Part shown: one piece after another, positions 8,776 through 17,465 of the stretch
How positions within the stretch are numbered: position 1 is the stretch's first letter
How the letters are laid out: each line of letters begins with the position of its first letter
Source of the DNA: Chryseobacterium sp. 36-9
GTDB taxonomy: Bacteria > Bacteroidota > Bacteroidia > Flavobacteriales > Weeksellaceae
Assembly (NCBI GenBank): GCA_001898785.1
Contig: MKVE01000016.1
Coordinates: 66,744 to 130,743, forward strand
Length of the DNA stretch: 64,000 bases
Reading direction: 5' to 3'
Position numbers and translations under genes: made by a program
Notes under the pieces: model-generated
Seen by the model: only the letters and a program-made list of their open reading frames with translations
The model's database searches: none
What the model was told of the DNA's origin: nothing

Positions 8776-8857
8776 GACACTTCAGCTTCGCTCAGTGTGA
8801 CAGCTCTAATACTTAGCATTACCTTAAACAGTGTCAGTCTGAGTGGAGTCTAAGACT
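8776..8857 (+). repeat. Palindromic dispersed repeat, family C
   Basis: CACTTCAGCTTCGCTCAGTG-TGACAG, a short spacer with CTTAGCATTACC, then GTGTCAGTCTGAGTGGAGTC. The arms are imperfect inverted repeats and match the copy at 5470-5547. It sits between the FG-GAP protein and the LuxR-like regulator. Confidence 0.65.
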
Positions 8858-8937
8858 TTAAAATATTTCATCAACATCTCATCTTTTTGTTTTTACGATT
8901 AATTATAATTATATTTCGTTATCGATTTGACTAGAAG

Positions 8938-10566
8938 ATGAAATTATTTCTGAAAATAATCCCAATAATTACACTTTTTATTCTGCCTTCAACAATATTA
9001 GGGCAGTCGGAAAAAGAATGTGAAGTGATTATTGATTCTGCCATTCAGAAGATGTTCCGAAAAGAACACACGAAGTCTCTGGAAATGCTGATCCGTGTAA
9101 AATCTGTTTCTGAACAAAAAAAATGGGACAAATCCAACTTTCGTGCAACCAACAACATAGGTCTGAATTATTATCTGATGACGGACTTTGGCGAAGCTTT
9201 GAAATATTATCTCGAAGCTTATGATATCGCGACCAATATGCCCGACAAAAAGCACGTGATGACGGTTGTCAACAATATTGCAGTCCTTTATTTTCAGGAA
9301 AAAAACAACAAAAAAGCCTACGAATACTTCCTAAAAGCTTATCAGACCGCAAAAGAAAATAACCGGAATGATAAAGCCGGCGCCTACGCAGTGAACCTCG
9401 GACTGGTACTTAATAAGCTGAATAAGGTTAACGAAGCTTACAAATATATTCAGGAAGCGGAAACCCTGACCAAAGACGACCCGAAAGTCAACATCATGTA
9501 CAAGATGGCTTTGGCAGAAAATCTTTATCTCAAGAAAAAATATAAAGAATCCGAAGCTATCATTGACAATCTGATTCCACAGATTCAATCATCTGATGAA
9601 AATGAAAATCTGGTTTTCCTTCTCCTGATAAAAGCTCAGATCAATGAGAAAAAAGGTGATCTTACCTCAGCAAAATCTTTGGCTTTGCAGGCCAGAAAAC
9701 TCTCTCCAAATATCAATAACAGAGAAGAGGTTTACAATTACCTATCAAAGATCAATGCAGAAACCAAGAATTATGATGAGTCTTTGAAATATAAAGATTC
9801 GGTCATTATTGCAAATGATTCGATTTCGAAAATTAATAATTCGACGTTGTTCAATAATGGCAAAATCAAGTTCGAAATGCAGAATTACCAGTTCGAACTC
9901 AAAGAAAGCCATCAGCGTTTGAAAGATGAAAGAAAAATCTTCTACATTATCATTGCTTCTGCCATCATTATTATTATTCTTGCCCTGTTGTTTCTTTACA
10001 CCAACGCAACGAAATATAAACAGCAAAAGAAAATCGCCGAGCTGGAATTCGAGAAAAAACAAAGTGATAACCTGATACTGACTCAACAACTGAAAGAACA
10101 GGAAACATTGTCTTTACTTGAAAAAGAACGTCTCAAAAATGAAATTGAGCAACAAAACCGACAATTAACTTCGCAAGCTTTAACCATCTCCAGCAGAAAT
10201 GACGTGGTGGAAGAAATTATTGAAGCGATTGTCAACCAACCGGAGATTTCCAACAATGCCAAGTTGGTCAACTCTATCAAGGATTTGAAAATTCAGCTTA
10301 AAAGCAATAATCAATGGGATAGTTTTTTCAAACATTTTGAAGGTGTCAATCAGAATTTCATCACGACTTTGAAAGAAAGACATCCGGATCTGAGCTCTTC
10401 AGAGATCAGATTCATCTGTTATGTTTATATGAATCTGAGCCATAAAGAAATTGCATCGATTCTCAACATCAGTCCGGAATCCTGCAGAAAAAGGAAAGAA
10501 AGAATCAGCAAAAAACTCAATCTTCCTGACAAAATAAACTTATACGACTATATTTCAGCTATATAG
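8938..10566 (+). CDS. TPR/transmembrane regulator with LuxR-type HTH
   Basis: This 542-residue protein has a signal sequence (about 1-22), TPR repeats (about 60-300; for example NNIAVLYFQEKNNKKAYEYF), a membrane helix at about 334-354, a coiled coil at about 355-415 and a LuxR/GerE-like HTH at about 480-530 (LSSSEIRFICYVYMNLSHKE followed by IASILNISPESCRKRKERIS). It looks like a membrane-anchored regulator with an extracytoplasmic TPR sensor and a cytoplasmic DNA-binding end. It is flanked by two secreted T9SS genes that share a TCAC array upstream. Those are its best candidate targets, though this is inferred from context only. Confidence 0.88.
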   Translation: MKLFLKIIPIITLFILPSTILGQSEKECEVIIDSAIQKMFRKEHTKSLEMLIRVKSVSEQKKWDKSNFRATNNIGLNYYLMTDFGEALKYYLEAYDIATNMPDKKHVMTVVNNIAVLYFQEKNNKKAYEYFLKAYQTAKENNRNDKAGAYAVNLGLVLNKLNKVNEAYKYIQEAETLTKDDPKVNIMYKMALAENLYLKKKYKESEAIIDNLIPQIQSSDENENLVFLLLIKAQINEKKGDLTSAKSLALQARKLSPNINNREEVYNYLSKINAETKNYDESLKYKDSVIIANDSISKINNSTLFNNGKIKFEMQNYQFELKESHQRLKDERKIFYIIIASAIIIIILALLFLYTNATKYKQQKKIAELEFEKKQSDNLILTQQLKEQETLSLLEKERLKNEIEQQNRQLTSQALTISSRNDVVEEIIEAIVNQPEISNNAKLVNSIKDLKIQLKSNNQWDSFFKHFEGVNQNFITTLKERHPDLSSSEIRFICYVYMNLSHKEIASILNISPESCRKRKERISKKLNLPDKINLYDYISAI

Positions 10567-10576
10567 ACAAAACTAC

Positions 10577-10616
10577 GTCACGCAGAAATTGGATTGATGT
10601 CACGCAATGTCACGCC
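10577..10616 (+). promoter_or_regulatory. Phased TCAC array, second copy
   Basis: GTCACGC occurs at 10577, 10599 and 10609 (spacings 22 and 10). The last two copies are part of ATGTCAC repeats at 10597 and 10607. The block aligns with 7189-7227, including the shared CAGAAATTG. It starts 10 bp after the regulator's stop and lies 58 bp upstream of the next secreted protein gene. Confidence 0.6.
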
Positions 10617-10674
10617 GTAATTGATAGATTTTTTTTGATTTATCATCAATTTTACATCAATAAAATTTTTGAAT

Positions 10675-13005
10675 ATGAAGAAAATATTGACTTTATTTTT
10701 ATTGGCAATTTGCTCCAGCCTTTCTACAAAGTTGGCGGCTCAGTTGTCATTTTTAACTTCGCCGGATTATGGACAAGTGTTTGATGTGACTTACGACCCG
10801 ATCCAGCCCGATGTGTTATATGCCAATACGGTAACTAATCACATTGTGAAAAGTTCTGACAATGGTAAAAACTGGGAAGTTTTGTATTCTTTCCCGCTAG
10901 ATATTAGTCTTGGAACGATCAAGGACCTGCGATGGACACAAGACCAAAAATATCTCAGTTTTATTTTGACTGCTGAAGGAACGGTTCATAACCAAGTGAT
11001 CATCATTGATCCGGCCAATGGAAATGTCATCAAAAGAATCGATTCTCCGAACGGAAATATGTCCGGCAACCTGATAATGTCCTATTCTGTTACAGGAAAT
11101 GATTACGAAAACATTCTTTTGCACACAACCTATATGTACAATTTTGGTCTTGTAACTGATGTTTTTTACACCAAAAATGGCGGAGACAGTTGGCAAAAGG
11201 TTTACACAAGTTCTAATAATGACGGTGTTCACATCAATAATGTCGCCATCAGCCCCAATAATCCCAACAAATTATTTTTAGCGAGAGGGTTCTCTCCGGG
11301 AGAAAAAAACGGAGGGTTATATGTATCAGACAATTCCGGAAATAGTTGGACAGAAAAAATTGCAGGTACCAATTACTCTGCGATCACATTTGACCCGGCA
11401 GATTCTCAAAAAATGTTTTTGGGAACGTTTTATCTTACAGAAACCCAAACCGAGAATCTTTATCGATCTACAGACGGCGGCGAAAGCTGGAACATTGTTC
11501 CAATCACATGGACCGACCTTTCTACCAACAGCATCCAAAAGATTGTCGTTAATCCAAAAAACACGAACGAAGTGATGGTTTTGGAAGAGAATGAGATCGT
11601 GATCTCAAAAGATGGCGGAAACACCTGGACGAATTATGTTTATCCTGCCAACGATCTGGAAAACAAATATTATTATGGACTGAATGCGACTTACAATCCT
11701 AATAACAGCAATGAAGTGATCATCAGTTCCAATTATTATCCTTTCCATTCTTTGGACGGTGGAATTACGTTAACAAGACTCAAAAATCCGTTTGCGAATA
11801 ATACCGATAGAGTCAGCTTTCATAAAAATTCGGACAAGCATTTGTATTATGGATTGAGAAGAGGATTTGTTCATCAGGATTTCCAAACCGGGCAAGAAAC
11901 AGGAATTGGATTGATGGCTATCAATTTCTTTCCGAATTTCAGAAGTACCGGTCTTTATGCAGATCCGTTGGTTGCAGGAAGAGTTTACGTCACCTCAAGC
12001 AATTTCATGGGTTCTACCTTTGCTGTAAGCACCAATCACGGCGCCAACTATTCTACAGGTTACAGCGATTACGGATTGAATATTATGAGAGTTGCCACAT
12101 CCAAATCGAACACCAATCATTCCTGGGTCTCTTTCGACGAATCTGTAAGGAAATTTGATTTCACCGATATGAGTGGAATCACAAGTCAGGAAGTGATACT
12201 GCCTTCATTCGGAACAGTTTTCGGAATCAGCATCGATGAAACTAATGAGAATCATGTGATTCTTTCCCAGAATAATAATGTTTACAGAACAACAGACGGC
12301 GGACAAAACTGGATACCATCGGAAAGCGGATTGGGAATACTGGAAAGCAATGTGGATTTCATTTATGATATTAGTAAAAATCCTTTCAATAAAGACCAAT
12401 TACTGTTGTCAACAACTCAGGGGATCTTCATCTCTAACGATGCCGGTGTAAAATGGGCTCAGATATACAGCGATAATGTCATCAACAGAGCCGAATTTTC
12501 GTCTTATAAAAATGGTGTTATCGTAGCAACTTCTAATTTTATGAACGGAAGCGGTGAAGGTTATGCATATCCTCCGTCACAAGTGAGAATTATTTATTCA
12601 AATGATTTAGGACAAACCTGGAATGAAGTCGCTCCTGAAAAGCTGGGTTATCTTTTCTCAGAATCTTCTGCAATTGATTTTCTGGACGATGAAAAGGCTG
12701 ATATCTACTTCAGTACATCTGATCTGGGATTGGTAAAATATCAGATCAGTCTGGAAACTTTGGCAACCAATAATAATTCTTTATCAAAGGCAGACTTAAT
12801 CATTTATCCAAATCCAACTTCGGATTATATTACTATTTCTAATGACAAAATCAAAGAAGCAACAATCGTAGATTTTACAGGGAAAACTTTACTGAAATCA
12901 ACATCAAAAACAATCGATCTATCGAATCTTCCAAAAGGTATTTATATCCTGAATGTAACAATAGAAAATGGAAAATCCATATCGAAAAAAGTGATTAAAA
13001 ACTAA
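10675..13005 (+). CDS. Secreted BNR/sortilin-like beta-propeller protein with T9SS sorting domain
   Basis: This is a 776-residue protein. I start it at the ATG at 10675; the TTG two codons earlier adds nothing. The signal peptide ends about residue 25 (LSTKLAAQ). Asp-box/BNR repeats recur throughout (SSDNGKNWE, TKNGGDSWQ, VSDNSGNSWT, STDGGESWN, SKDGGNTWT, TTDGGQNWI, SNDLGQTWN), the pattern of sortilin-type propellers. The C-terminus is a T9SS type A domain with IIYPNPTSDYITIS and LPKGIYILNV. A strong hairpin terminator follows. A surface or secreted adhesin or enzyme-like role is possible; no catalytic motif is seen. Confidence 0.88.
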   Translation: MKKILTLFLLAICSSLSTKLAAQLSFLTSPDYGQVFDVTYDPIQPDVLYANTVTNHIVKSSDNGKNWEVLYSFPLDISLGTIKDLRWTQDQKYLSFILTAEGTVHNQVIIIDPANGNVIKRIDSPNGNMSGNLIMSYSVTGNDYENILLHTTYMYNFGLVTDVFYTKNGGDSWQKVYTSSNNDGVHINNVAISPNNPNKLFLARGFSPGEKNGGLYVSDNSGNSWTEKIAGTNYSAITFDPADSQKMFLGTFYLTETQTENLYRSTDGGESWNIVPITWTDLSTNSIQKIVVNPKNTNEVMVLEENEIVISKDGGNTWTNYVYPANDLENKYYYGLNATYNPNNSNEVIISSNYYPFHSLDGGITLTRLKNPFANNTDRVSFHKNSDKHLYYGLRRGFVHQDFQTGQETGIGLMAINFFPNFRSTGLYADPLVAGRVYVTSSNFMGSTFAVSTNHGANYSTGYSDYGLNIMRVATSKSNTNHSWVSFDESVRKFDFTDMSGITSQEVILPSFGTVFGISIDETNENHVILSQNNNVYRTTDGGQNWIPSESGLGILESNVDFIYDISKNPFNKDQLLLSTTQGIFISNDAGVKWAQIYSDNVINRAEFSSYKNGVIVATSNFMNGSGEGYAYPPSQVRIIYSNDLGQTWNEVAPEKLGYLFSESSAIDFLDDEKADIYFSTSDLGLVKYQISLETLATNNNSLSKADLIIYPNPTSDYITISNDKIKEATIVDFTGKTLLKSTSKTIDLSNLPKGIYILNVTIENGKSISKKVIKN

Positions 13006-13020
13006 AATTTCTTCATATCA

Positions 13021-13060
13021 AAAAATAGCCTTAACAGATTTTGTTAAGGCTATTTTTTTT
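13021..13060 (+). terminator. Intrinsic terminator
   Basis: AATAGCCTTAAC / GTTAAGGCTATT form a 12-bp stem followed by a run of T. It ends transcription of the BNR protein gene. Confidence 0.9.
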
Positions 13061-13076
13061 AAACCAAAGCTTGGTG

Positions 13077-13107
13077 ATATTGTACGGATAGCCAATCCGC
13101 ACAATAT
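13077..13107. other. Long near-perfect inverted repeat
   Basis: The arms 13077-13089 (ATATTGTACGGAT) and 13095-13107 (ATCCGCACAATAT) pair over 12 of 13 positions around a 5-nt loop, with one A/C mismatch. A T-rich stretch follows at 13113. It stands alone between the terminator of the preceding gene and the orphan gene at 13234. It could be a regulator-binding site or a second terminator. Confidence 0.7.
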
Positions 13108-13233
13108 GTGAATTTTTTTCTATTTATGAATCGGATTGCATAAAAAATATTAGAGTATCGAAATTTTATTTATCTTCGTCTCCATAAAACACACGATTTT
13201 AATACTCATATATATTAACATTTAAAATCAAAA

Positions 13234-13725
13234 ATGATGGGATTAAGCAATTTGAACGCCACACATCTGAGCAGTGCAAAGATCACTGCCGCCAACGATG
13301 CCATCTCGGCACTCGAAACAGCAATTGAAGAAATTAATATCAACCTTTCCACCGAAGACCGCAGACGCTACGGCAGCATCAATGAGCAGAACAAACTCTT
13401 TGTAAACAAGGTATATGACTACAACCAGAGCCAGGCCAACCTCAGCTCGCCCGAAGTGGACTGGGAAGAGTTTGCGAAAGATCATACTTCCAGAAAAAAT
13501 ATGGAGACAATGATCAGCAAGCTGGAAAGCATCATCACCAGGCTGAACAATGCCAAAACCCTGCACGACTACGACAACTACCAGGCGGCATTGGTGGATT
13601 ACTCCTACACCACCTACAAAGCGGGAACGTCGGCACCCGGATTTGAAGACAAATACAGAGACCTGAAGCAGTTCTTTGTAAAAAATTCAACATCCACTGC
13701 GCCGCCCACAGAAGACAAACCGTAA
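13234..13725 (+). CDS. Orphan cytoplasmic helical protein, unknown
   Basis: This 163-residue protein has no signal peptide or membrane segment. It appears largely alpha-helical and ends in a Pro/Thr-rich tail (STSTAPPTEDKP). Recognisable stretches include SSAKITAANDAISALETAIE and KTLHDYDNYQAALVDYSYTT. Two adjacent ATGs (13234, 13237) could start it. Codons use more G and C at third positions than neighbouring genes (GCC, CTG, AAC). That and the GC-rich island downstream suggest transfer or special constraint. A strong terminator follows. I recognise no family. It is flanked upstream by an inverted repeat. Confidence 0.75.
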   Translation: MMGLSNLNATHLSSAKITAANDAISALETAIEEININLSTEDRRRYGSINEQNKLFVNKVYDYNQSQANLSSPEVDWEEFAKDHTSRKNMETMISKLESIITRLNNAKTLHDYDNYQAALVDYSYTTYKAGTSAPGFEDKYRDLKQFFVKNSTSTAPPTEDKP

Positions 13726-13742
13726 AACAACAATCATCAATC

Positions 13743-13774
13743 GCCCCTCCCAATATTTGGAGGGGCATTTTTTT
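13743..13774 (+). terminator. Intrinsic terminator
   Basis: A GC-rich stem, GCCCCTCC / GGAGGGGC, with loop CAATATTT and a following T run. It directly ends the orphan gene at 13234. Confidence 0.9.
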
Positions 13775-13780
13775 GCTTTT

Positions 13781-14018
13781 ACCTATCCGGAGACGTTCTG
13801 CAGTGGTCGGTTGGGGTTAGGGGATCTATCCCAATACGTCCGGTATAGGTCCGGACACGTCACCCAACCTATCCGGAGACGTTGCGCAAGGGTCTGGCCA
13901 GGTTGCAGACCGCTCCGGATACGTTCCGGAAAGGTCCGTAGTGATGGAGCACGTGTCCAGAGGTATCCGGGACGTGTCGGGATACGTGGGGTGACGTGTC
14001 GGGAGGAATGATGGACGT
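13781..14018. repeat. GC-rich non-coding island with phased ACGT elements
   Basis: The tetramer ACGT occurs at 13793, 13836, 13857, 13879, 13921, 13951, 13972, 13984, 13994 and 14015. The gaps are 43, 21, 22, 42, 30, 21, 12, 10 and 21, all near multiples of 10.5. The 17-mer ACCTATCCGGAGACGTT appears at 13781 and 13867, and TCCGGA/CCGGAA motifs recur. GC content is far above the surrounding sequence. Terminator-like hairpins lie on both sides. I see no convincing reading frame in it; the open frames across it have no start context and compositionally odd products (Arg/Pro/Ser-rich). Confidence 0.8.
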
Positions 14019-14045
14019 GGTGGGGTGGGTTTTGTTTTTGTTGGA

Positions 14046-14065
14046 GCGAGCGTCTCGCATTTTTT
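14046..14065 (+). terminator. Short hairpin with T run
   Basis: GCGAG / CTCGC with a 3-nt loop, followed by A and six T. It closes the GC-rich island on its right side. The stem is short, so termination is less certain. Confidence 0.5.
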
Positions 14066-14191
14066 GAATGACACAAGCAAGATGCCCACAACAACATGGG
14101 TAAACAGAATTTTATTTCACTTTTAAAAAATATAAGTGTTAGAACTTCGTTTATCTTTTTAGCAGAAAGCTTAAACAAACACTCGTCACAA

Positions 14192-14980
14192 ATGAAATTA
14201 ATTATATTTTTTCTTGGAATCTCTACCTTTTGCTTCTCACAAAAATTTAGTTTCATTTACGAAACAAAATACAAACTGAATTCAGAAAATCCGGATGATG
14301 TCAATTCCGAGAAAATGATTTTGGATTTAAAAGATAATATTTCAATTTTTAGAGATTCAGTAGAAAAACAAGCAGATTCATCAAAGTTGAATAATGGAAA
14401 GGAAATATTTAAAATGGGCGTTGAAAACCAATTCTATGTCAAAAAGAATCTTGCTCAAAAAAGAGTTGAAAAAGTAATAACTTATTTGCGAACAGATTAT
14501 CTTCTTCCAATTGAGGAAAACTTAAACTGGAATATAACTTCCGAACAAAAATTGATTGGAAAATATCAATCTCAAAAAGCAGAAACTACGTATGGAGGAA
14601 GAAACTGGATTGCCTGGTTTACAACAGAATTACCTTTCAGCGATGGTCCATATATTTTCAATGGTTTACCCGGATTGATTGTTTCTATCCAAGATTCAAA
14701 CAATGACTATTCATTTAATTTGATAGAAGTCAAGAAAGGTGGGAATCTATTTGATGCACGCACGAAAACAATAAAAATTGATTGGAAAAAATATGAAACA
14801 CTTGCAAAATCATATTTTAATGATCCATTTAACATCAATTCAAAAGGGTGGAAAACAGCTACATTTACCGATCCGACTGGTAAAACAGTGGATATTTCCG
14901 TGAAAAATAAAGAATTTCAAAATAATATTTTACAAGACAATAATCCAATTGAATTAAATCATAAAGTAATTTATAAATAA
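14192..14980 (+). CDS. GLPGLI family secreted protein
   Basis: This is a 262-residue protein from the ATG at 14192, where a signal peptide begins (MKLIIFFLGISTFCFS, then QK). The longer frame from 14096 would bury the signal. It contains the family-defining segment GLPGLIVSIQDSNNDYSFNL at about residues 165-185, preceded by AWFTTELPFSDGPYIF. The GLPGLI family is common in Bacteroidetes and of unknown function; members are exported. A bidirectional terminator separates it from the convergent hemL. Confidence 0.88.
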   Translation: MKLIIFFLGISTFCFSQKFSFIYETKYKLNSENPDDVNSEKMILDLKDNISIFRDSVEKQADSSKLNNGKEIFKMGVENQFYVKKNLAQKRVEKVITYLRTDYLLPIEENLNWNITSEQKLIGKYQSQKAETTYGGRNWIAWFTTELPFSDGPYIFNGLPGLIVSIQDSNNDYSFNLIEVKKGGNLFDARTKTIKIDWKKYETLAKSYFNDPFNINSKGWKTATFTDPTGKTVDISVKNKEFQNNILQDNNPIELNHKVIYK

Positions 14981-15009
14981 AAACCTTTCCGATTTGGAAA
15001 GGTTTTTAT
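14980..15009. terminator. Bidirectional terminator between convergent genes
   Basis: AAAACCTTTCC / GGAAAGGTTTT, with T runs on both strands. It serves the GLPGLI gene and hemL, which converge here. Confidence 0.85.
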
Positions 15010-15013
15010 TTAT

Positions 15014-16294
15014 CTAATACTGAAACTTCCTGAAAGCTTCCAGCGTTTTATCAATCTCTGTATCGCCAATCGCGGACGAAATAAACCAAGTCTCATAGCC
15101 ACTTGGCGGAAGATAAATCCCCTGCTCCAAAACCTGATGAAACAAATTATTGAACAAACCGATGTTGGAGTTGTTCACTTCATTAAAGTTACTCGCAGAA
15201 GTTACATCAAAGAAAATCGACATCATACTTCCCTTTCGGTTGATTCTGTGTCGGATTCCTTTTTCATTCAATATTTTTCCAATTTCGAAGTCTAAAGTTT
15301 CGGTTGTTTTATCAAGTTTTTTATAGAAATCAGCATCCTGCTTTATCAATTGTAAAGTTTTAAGTCCAGCTCTCATTGCGAGAGGATTTCCACTCAAAGT
15401 TCCGGCCTGGTAAACGCGCCCTCTTGGCGAAAGCCAGTTCATAATTTCGTTTGGTCCCGCAAAAGCTCCAACCGGCAATCCGCCACCAATAACCTTTCCA
15501 TAAGTCACCAAATCCGCTTTCACACCCAAAGCTTCCTGCGCACCGCCAAAAGCCAAACGAAAACCTGTCATTACCTCATCAAAAATCAATAAGGCACCAT
15601 TCTCATCACAGATTCTTCTAAGATTTTGAAGAAAGTTATTCTCGGGCAAAATACAACCCATATTTCCGGCAATCGGTTCTACGATAATCGCCGCAATCTG
15701 CTCAGGATTATTTCTGAAAAGGTCTTCAACCTGTTCTATATTATTGTATTCGGCAAGTAATGTATCTTTCGCCGTTCCTTGCGTAACGCCAGGAGAATTC
15801 GGACTTCCAAAAGTCGCCATTCCACTTCCCGCCTGAATCAGAAATGAATCCGAATGTCCGTGATAACAACCTTCGAACTTGATGATTTTATCTCTTTCAG
15901 TATAACCTCTTGCCAAACGAATTGCGCTCATACAGGCTTCGGTGCCCGAGGAAACCATCCTGATTTGGTCAACATTCGGAACATTTTCCACAATGAATTT
16001 TGCAATCTCCGTTTCCAATTCCGTTGGCGCTCCAAAAGAAAATCCTTTCTCAGCCTGCAGTTTAAGAGCTTCCAAAACTTCGGGGTGGGTATGCCCTAGA
16101 ATCGCCGGTCCCCACGAGTTGATATAATCGACGTAAGTTCTGTCATCTTCATCCGTAAGATAAGCACCTTTTGCGGATTTCATAAAAATCGGGACACCTC
16201 CTACGGATTTAAAGGCACGAACAGGCGAATTAACACCACCCGGAATATATTTATACGCTTCCTCGAAAAGCGCCGAACTTCTTTGATATAACAT
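15014..16294 (-). CDS. hemL: Glutamate-1-semialdehyde 2,1-aminomutase
   Basis: This 426-residue PLP enzyme converts glutamate-1-semialdehyde to 5-aminolevulinate, in the C5 heme pathway. The N-terminus has the family signature [51 protein letters not shown] and the PLP-lysine segment [17 protein letters not shown] are all intact. Length is normal. It is followed on the same strand by nothing within the operon: the GLPGLI gene converges. A HemJ-like protein is encoded elsewhere in the window (26538). Confidence 0.95.
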   Translation of the reverse strand: MLYQRSSALFEEAYKYIPGGVNSPVRAFKSVGGVPIFMKSAKGAYLTDEDDRTYVDYINSWGPAILGHTHPEVLEALKLQAEKGFSFGAPTELETEIAKFIVENVPNVDQIRMVSSGTEACMSAIRLARGYTERDKIIKFEGCYHGHSDSFLIQAGSGMATFGSPNSPGVTQGTAKDTLLAEYNNIEQVEDLFRNNPEQIAAIIVEPIAGNMGCILPENNFLQNLRRICDENGALLIFDEVMTGFRLAFGGAQEALGVKADLVTYGKVIGGGLPVGAFAGPNEIMNWLSPRGRVYQAGTLSGNPLAMRAGLKTLQLIKQDADFYKKLDKTTETLDFEIGKILNEKGIRHRINRKGSMMSIFFDVTSASNFNEVNNSNIGLFNNLFHQVLEQGIYLPPSGYETWFISSAIGDTEIDKTLEAFRKFQY

Positions 16295-16299
16295 TTTAA

Positions 16300-16336
16300 T
16301 TGATCGTTGTTTGTTGATAGTTGTTTTGATAGTTAT
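16300..16336. repeat. GTTGATAGTTGTT simple dispersed repeat, family E
   Basis: The sequence TGATCGTTGTTTGTTGATAG, then TTGTTTTGATAGTTATT, lies just upstream of hemL. Related stretches occur at 32130-32170, 32985-33020 and 52141-52220. Confidence 0.5.
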
Positions 16337-16368
16337 TAGATTTAAATCTAAATTCTAACCTCTAAATT

Positions 16369-17433
16369 CTAGCTTCTTGGTTTTTTACTTTGCAGATAGA
16401 TCACTTGCCCTGCTCTTGGTTCTTCGCCTGCCTCCATTCTGTTTTTAGAATACAGTTTTTTTAGTTTGATTCCGAATTTCTGAGCAATATCGTGCATTGT
16501 TTCACCAATTCCGGCTTTGTAAGTTTCTTTGTTTCCTGATGAGTTTTTACCTTCTAAGAAAATGATATCATTCTTTGCCAGTCTGGAGTCTTCCAGTTCA
16601 TTATATTTCATCAGACGTTTTTCACTGATTCCGAATTTCTTGGCAATATCAGACATATCTGCATCCACAGGCATTATAAAGAATTTCAGATCACCATTAG
16701 GATGATTTTTCACAAGAATATTTTTCAGAAGCGCTGCTTTCGTGCTTGCATCTACAATCTCAGAAACTTCTGATTGTTTTTTTGCATACGAACCTTGAGA
16801 GTAAGGCACCTTCACTGTTGGCGGAGTAACTTTGTCATTCTGTTTTTCCTGACTTAGTTGCGCCATAAAAACCGCATCATTATTCAGGTTGGGATACAAT
16901 TTCAAAATGGCGTAATAGACCTCATCCTTCGTTGTATTATCAAATTCATACAATTTATATCGCTCGATCTTATCAATCAGGATATAGGCATATCTTGGAT
17001 TGGTTGCATATCCTGCTTTCTTAAGACCGTGTGCCCAGGCTTTGTAATCTTTTGGATCTAAGTCAAAAAGCTTGGTGTAATATTTTCTCGTCGCCAAAAA
17101 AACCGAATGGTCTTCATAAGACTGCTTTGGATCTTCATAAACACGGAAACATTCGTTGGGCGCATCATCAGTATGTTTCATTGTTTTGCCTGTCCAGTCT
17201 TCCTTGCATTTGATTCCGAAGTGGTTTTTTCCTTCCAGTGCTAATCGGCTTTGTCCACCTGCTGTTTCCAAAAGCCCTTGAGCCAAAGTAATACTTGCAG
17301 GGATTTTATATTTCTCCATTTCTTCCACTGCATACGGTGCGAATTTCTGGATATATTGGTCTTCCGTTTTCCAGGTTTGTGCTTTTGCCAATCCTAAAAC
17401 ACAAACAAAACCAATCGCCAATAATTTTTTCAT
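16369..17433 (-). CDS. Glucosaminidase with LysM domains
   Basis: This is a 354-residue exported cell-wall hydrolase. I use the ATG at 17433; an upstream TTG is less likely. The signal peptide spans about residues 1-18. A GH73-type N-acetylglucosaminidase domain covers about 25-165: LAQGLLETAGGQSRLALEGK with the catalytic Glu, then NHFGIKCKEDW and FRVYEDPKQSYEDHS. Two LysM-like segments lie in the C-terminal half (FFIMPVDADMSDIAKKFGIS and YKAGIGETMHDIAQKFGIK). It probably cleaves peptidoglycan in the periplasm. The upstream spacer is a dispersed repeat. Confidence 0.9.
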   Translation of the reverse strand: MKKLLAIGFVCVLGLAKAQTWKTEDQYIQKFAPYAVEEMEKYKIPASITLAQGLLETAGGQSRLALEGKNHFGIKCKEDWTGKTMKHTDDAPNECFRVYEDPKQSYEDHSVFLATRKYYTKLFDLDPKDYKAWAHGLKKAGYATNPRYAYILIDKIERYKLYEFDNTTKDEVYYAILKLYPNLNNDAVFMAQLSQEKQNDKVTPPTVKVPYSQGSYAKKQSEVSEIVDASTKAALLKNILVKNHPNGDLKFFIMPVDADMSDIAKKFGISEKRLMKYNELEDSRLAKNDIIFLEGKNSSGNKETYKAGIGETMHDIAQKFGIKLKKLYSKNRMEAGEEPRAGQVIYLQSKKPRS

Positions 17434-17465
17434 TTTCAATATTTTAAAATATTTATTTCTTTATT

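Noticed and set aside
14096-14191. N-terminal extension of the GLPGLI protein
   Set aside because: It would place about 32 residues before a normal signal peptide, and it begins near the island's right end.
13757-14256. Several open frames on both strands across the GC-rich island
   Set aside because: The predicted products are rich in Arg, Pro and Ser and have no start context or domain pattern. They overlap the phased ACGT elements and a terminator. Open frames are expected by chance in GC-rich sequence with few stop codons.
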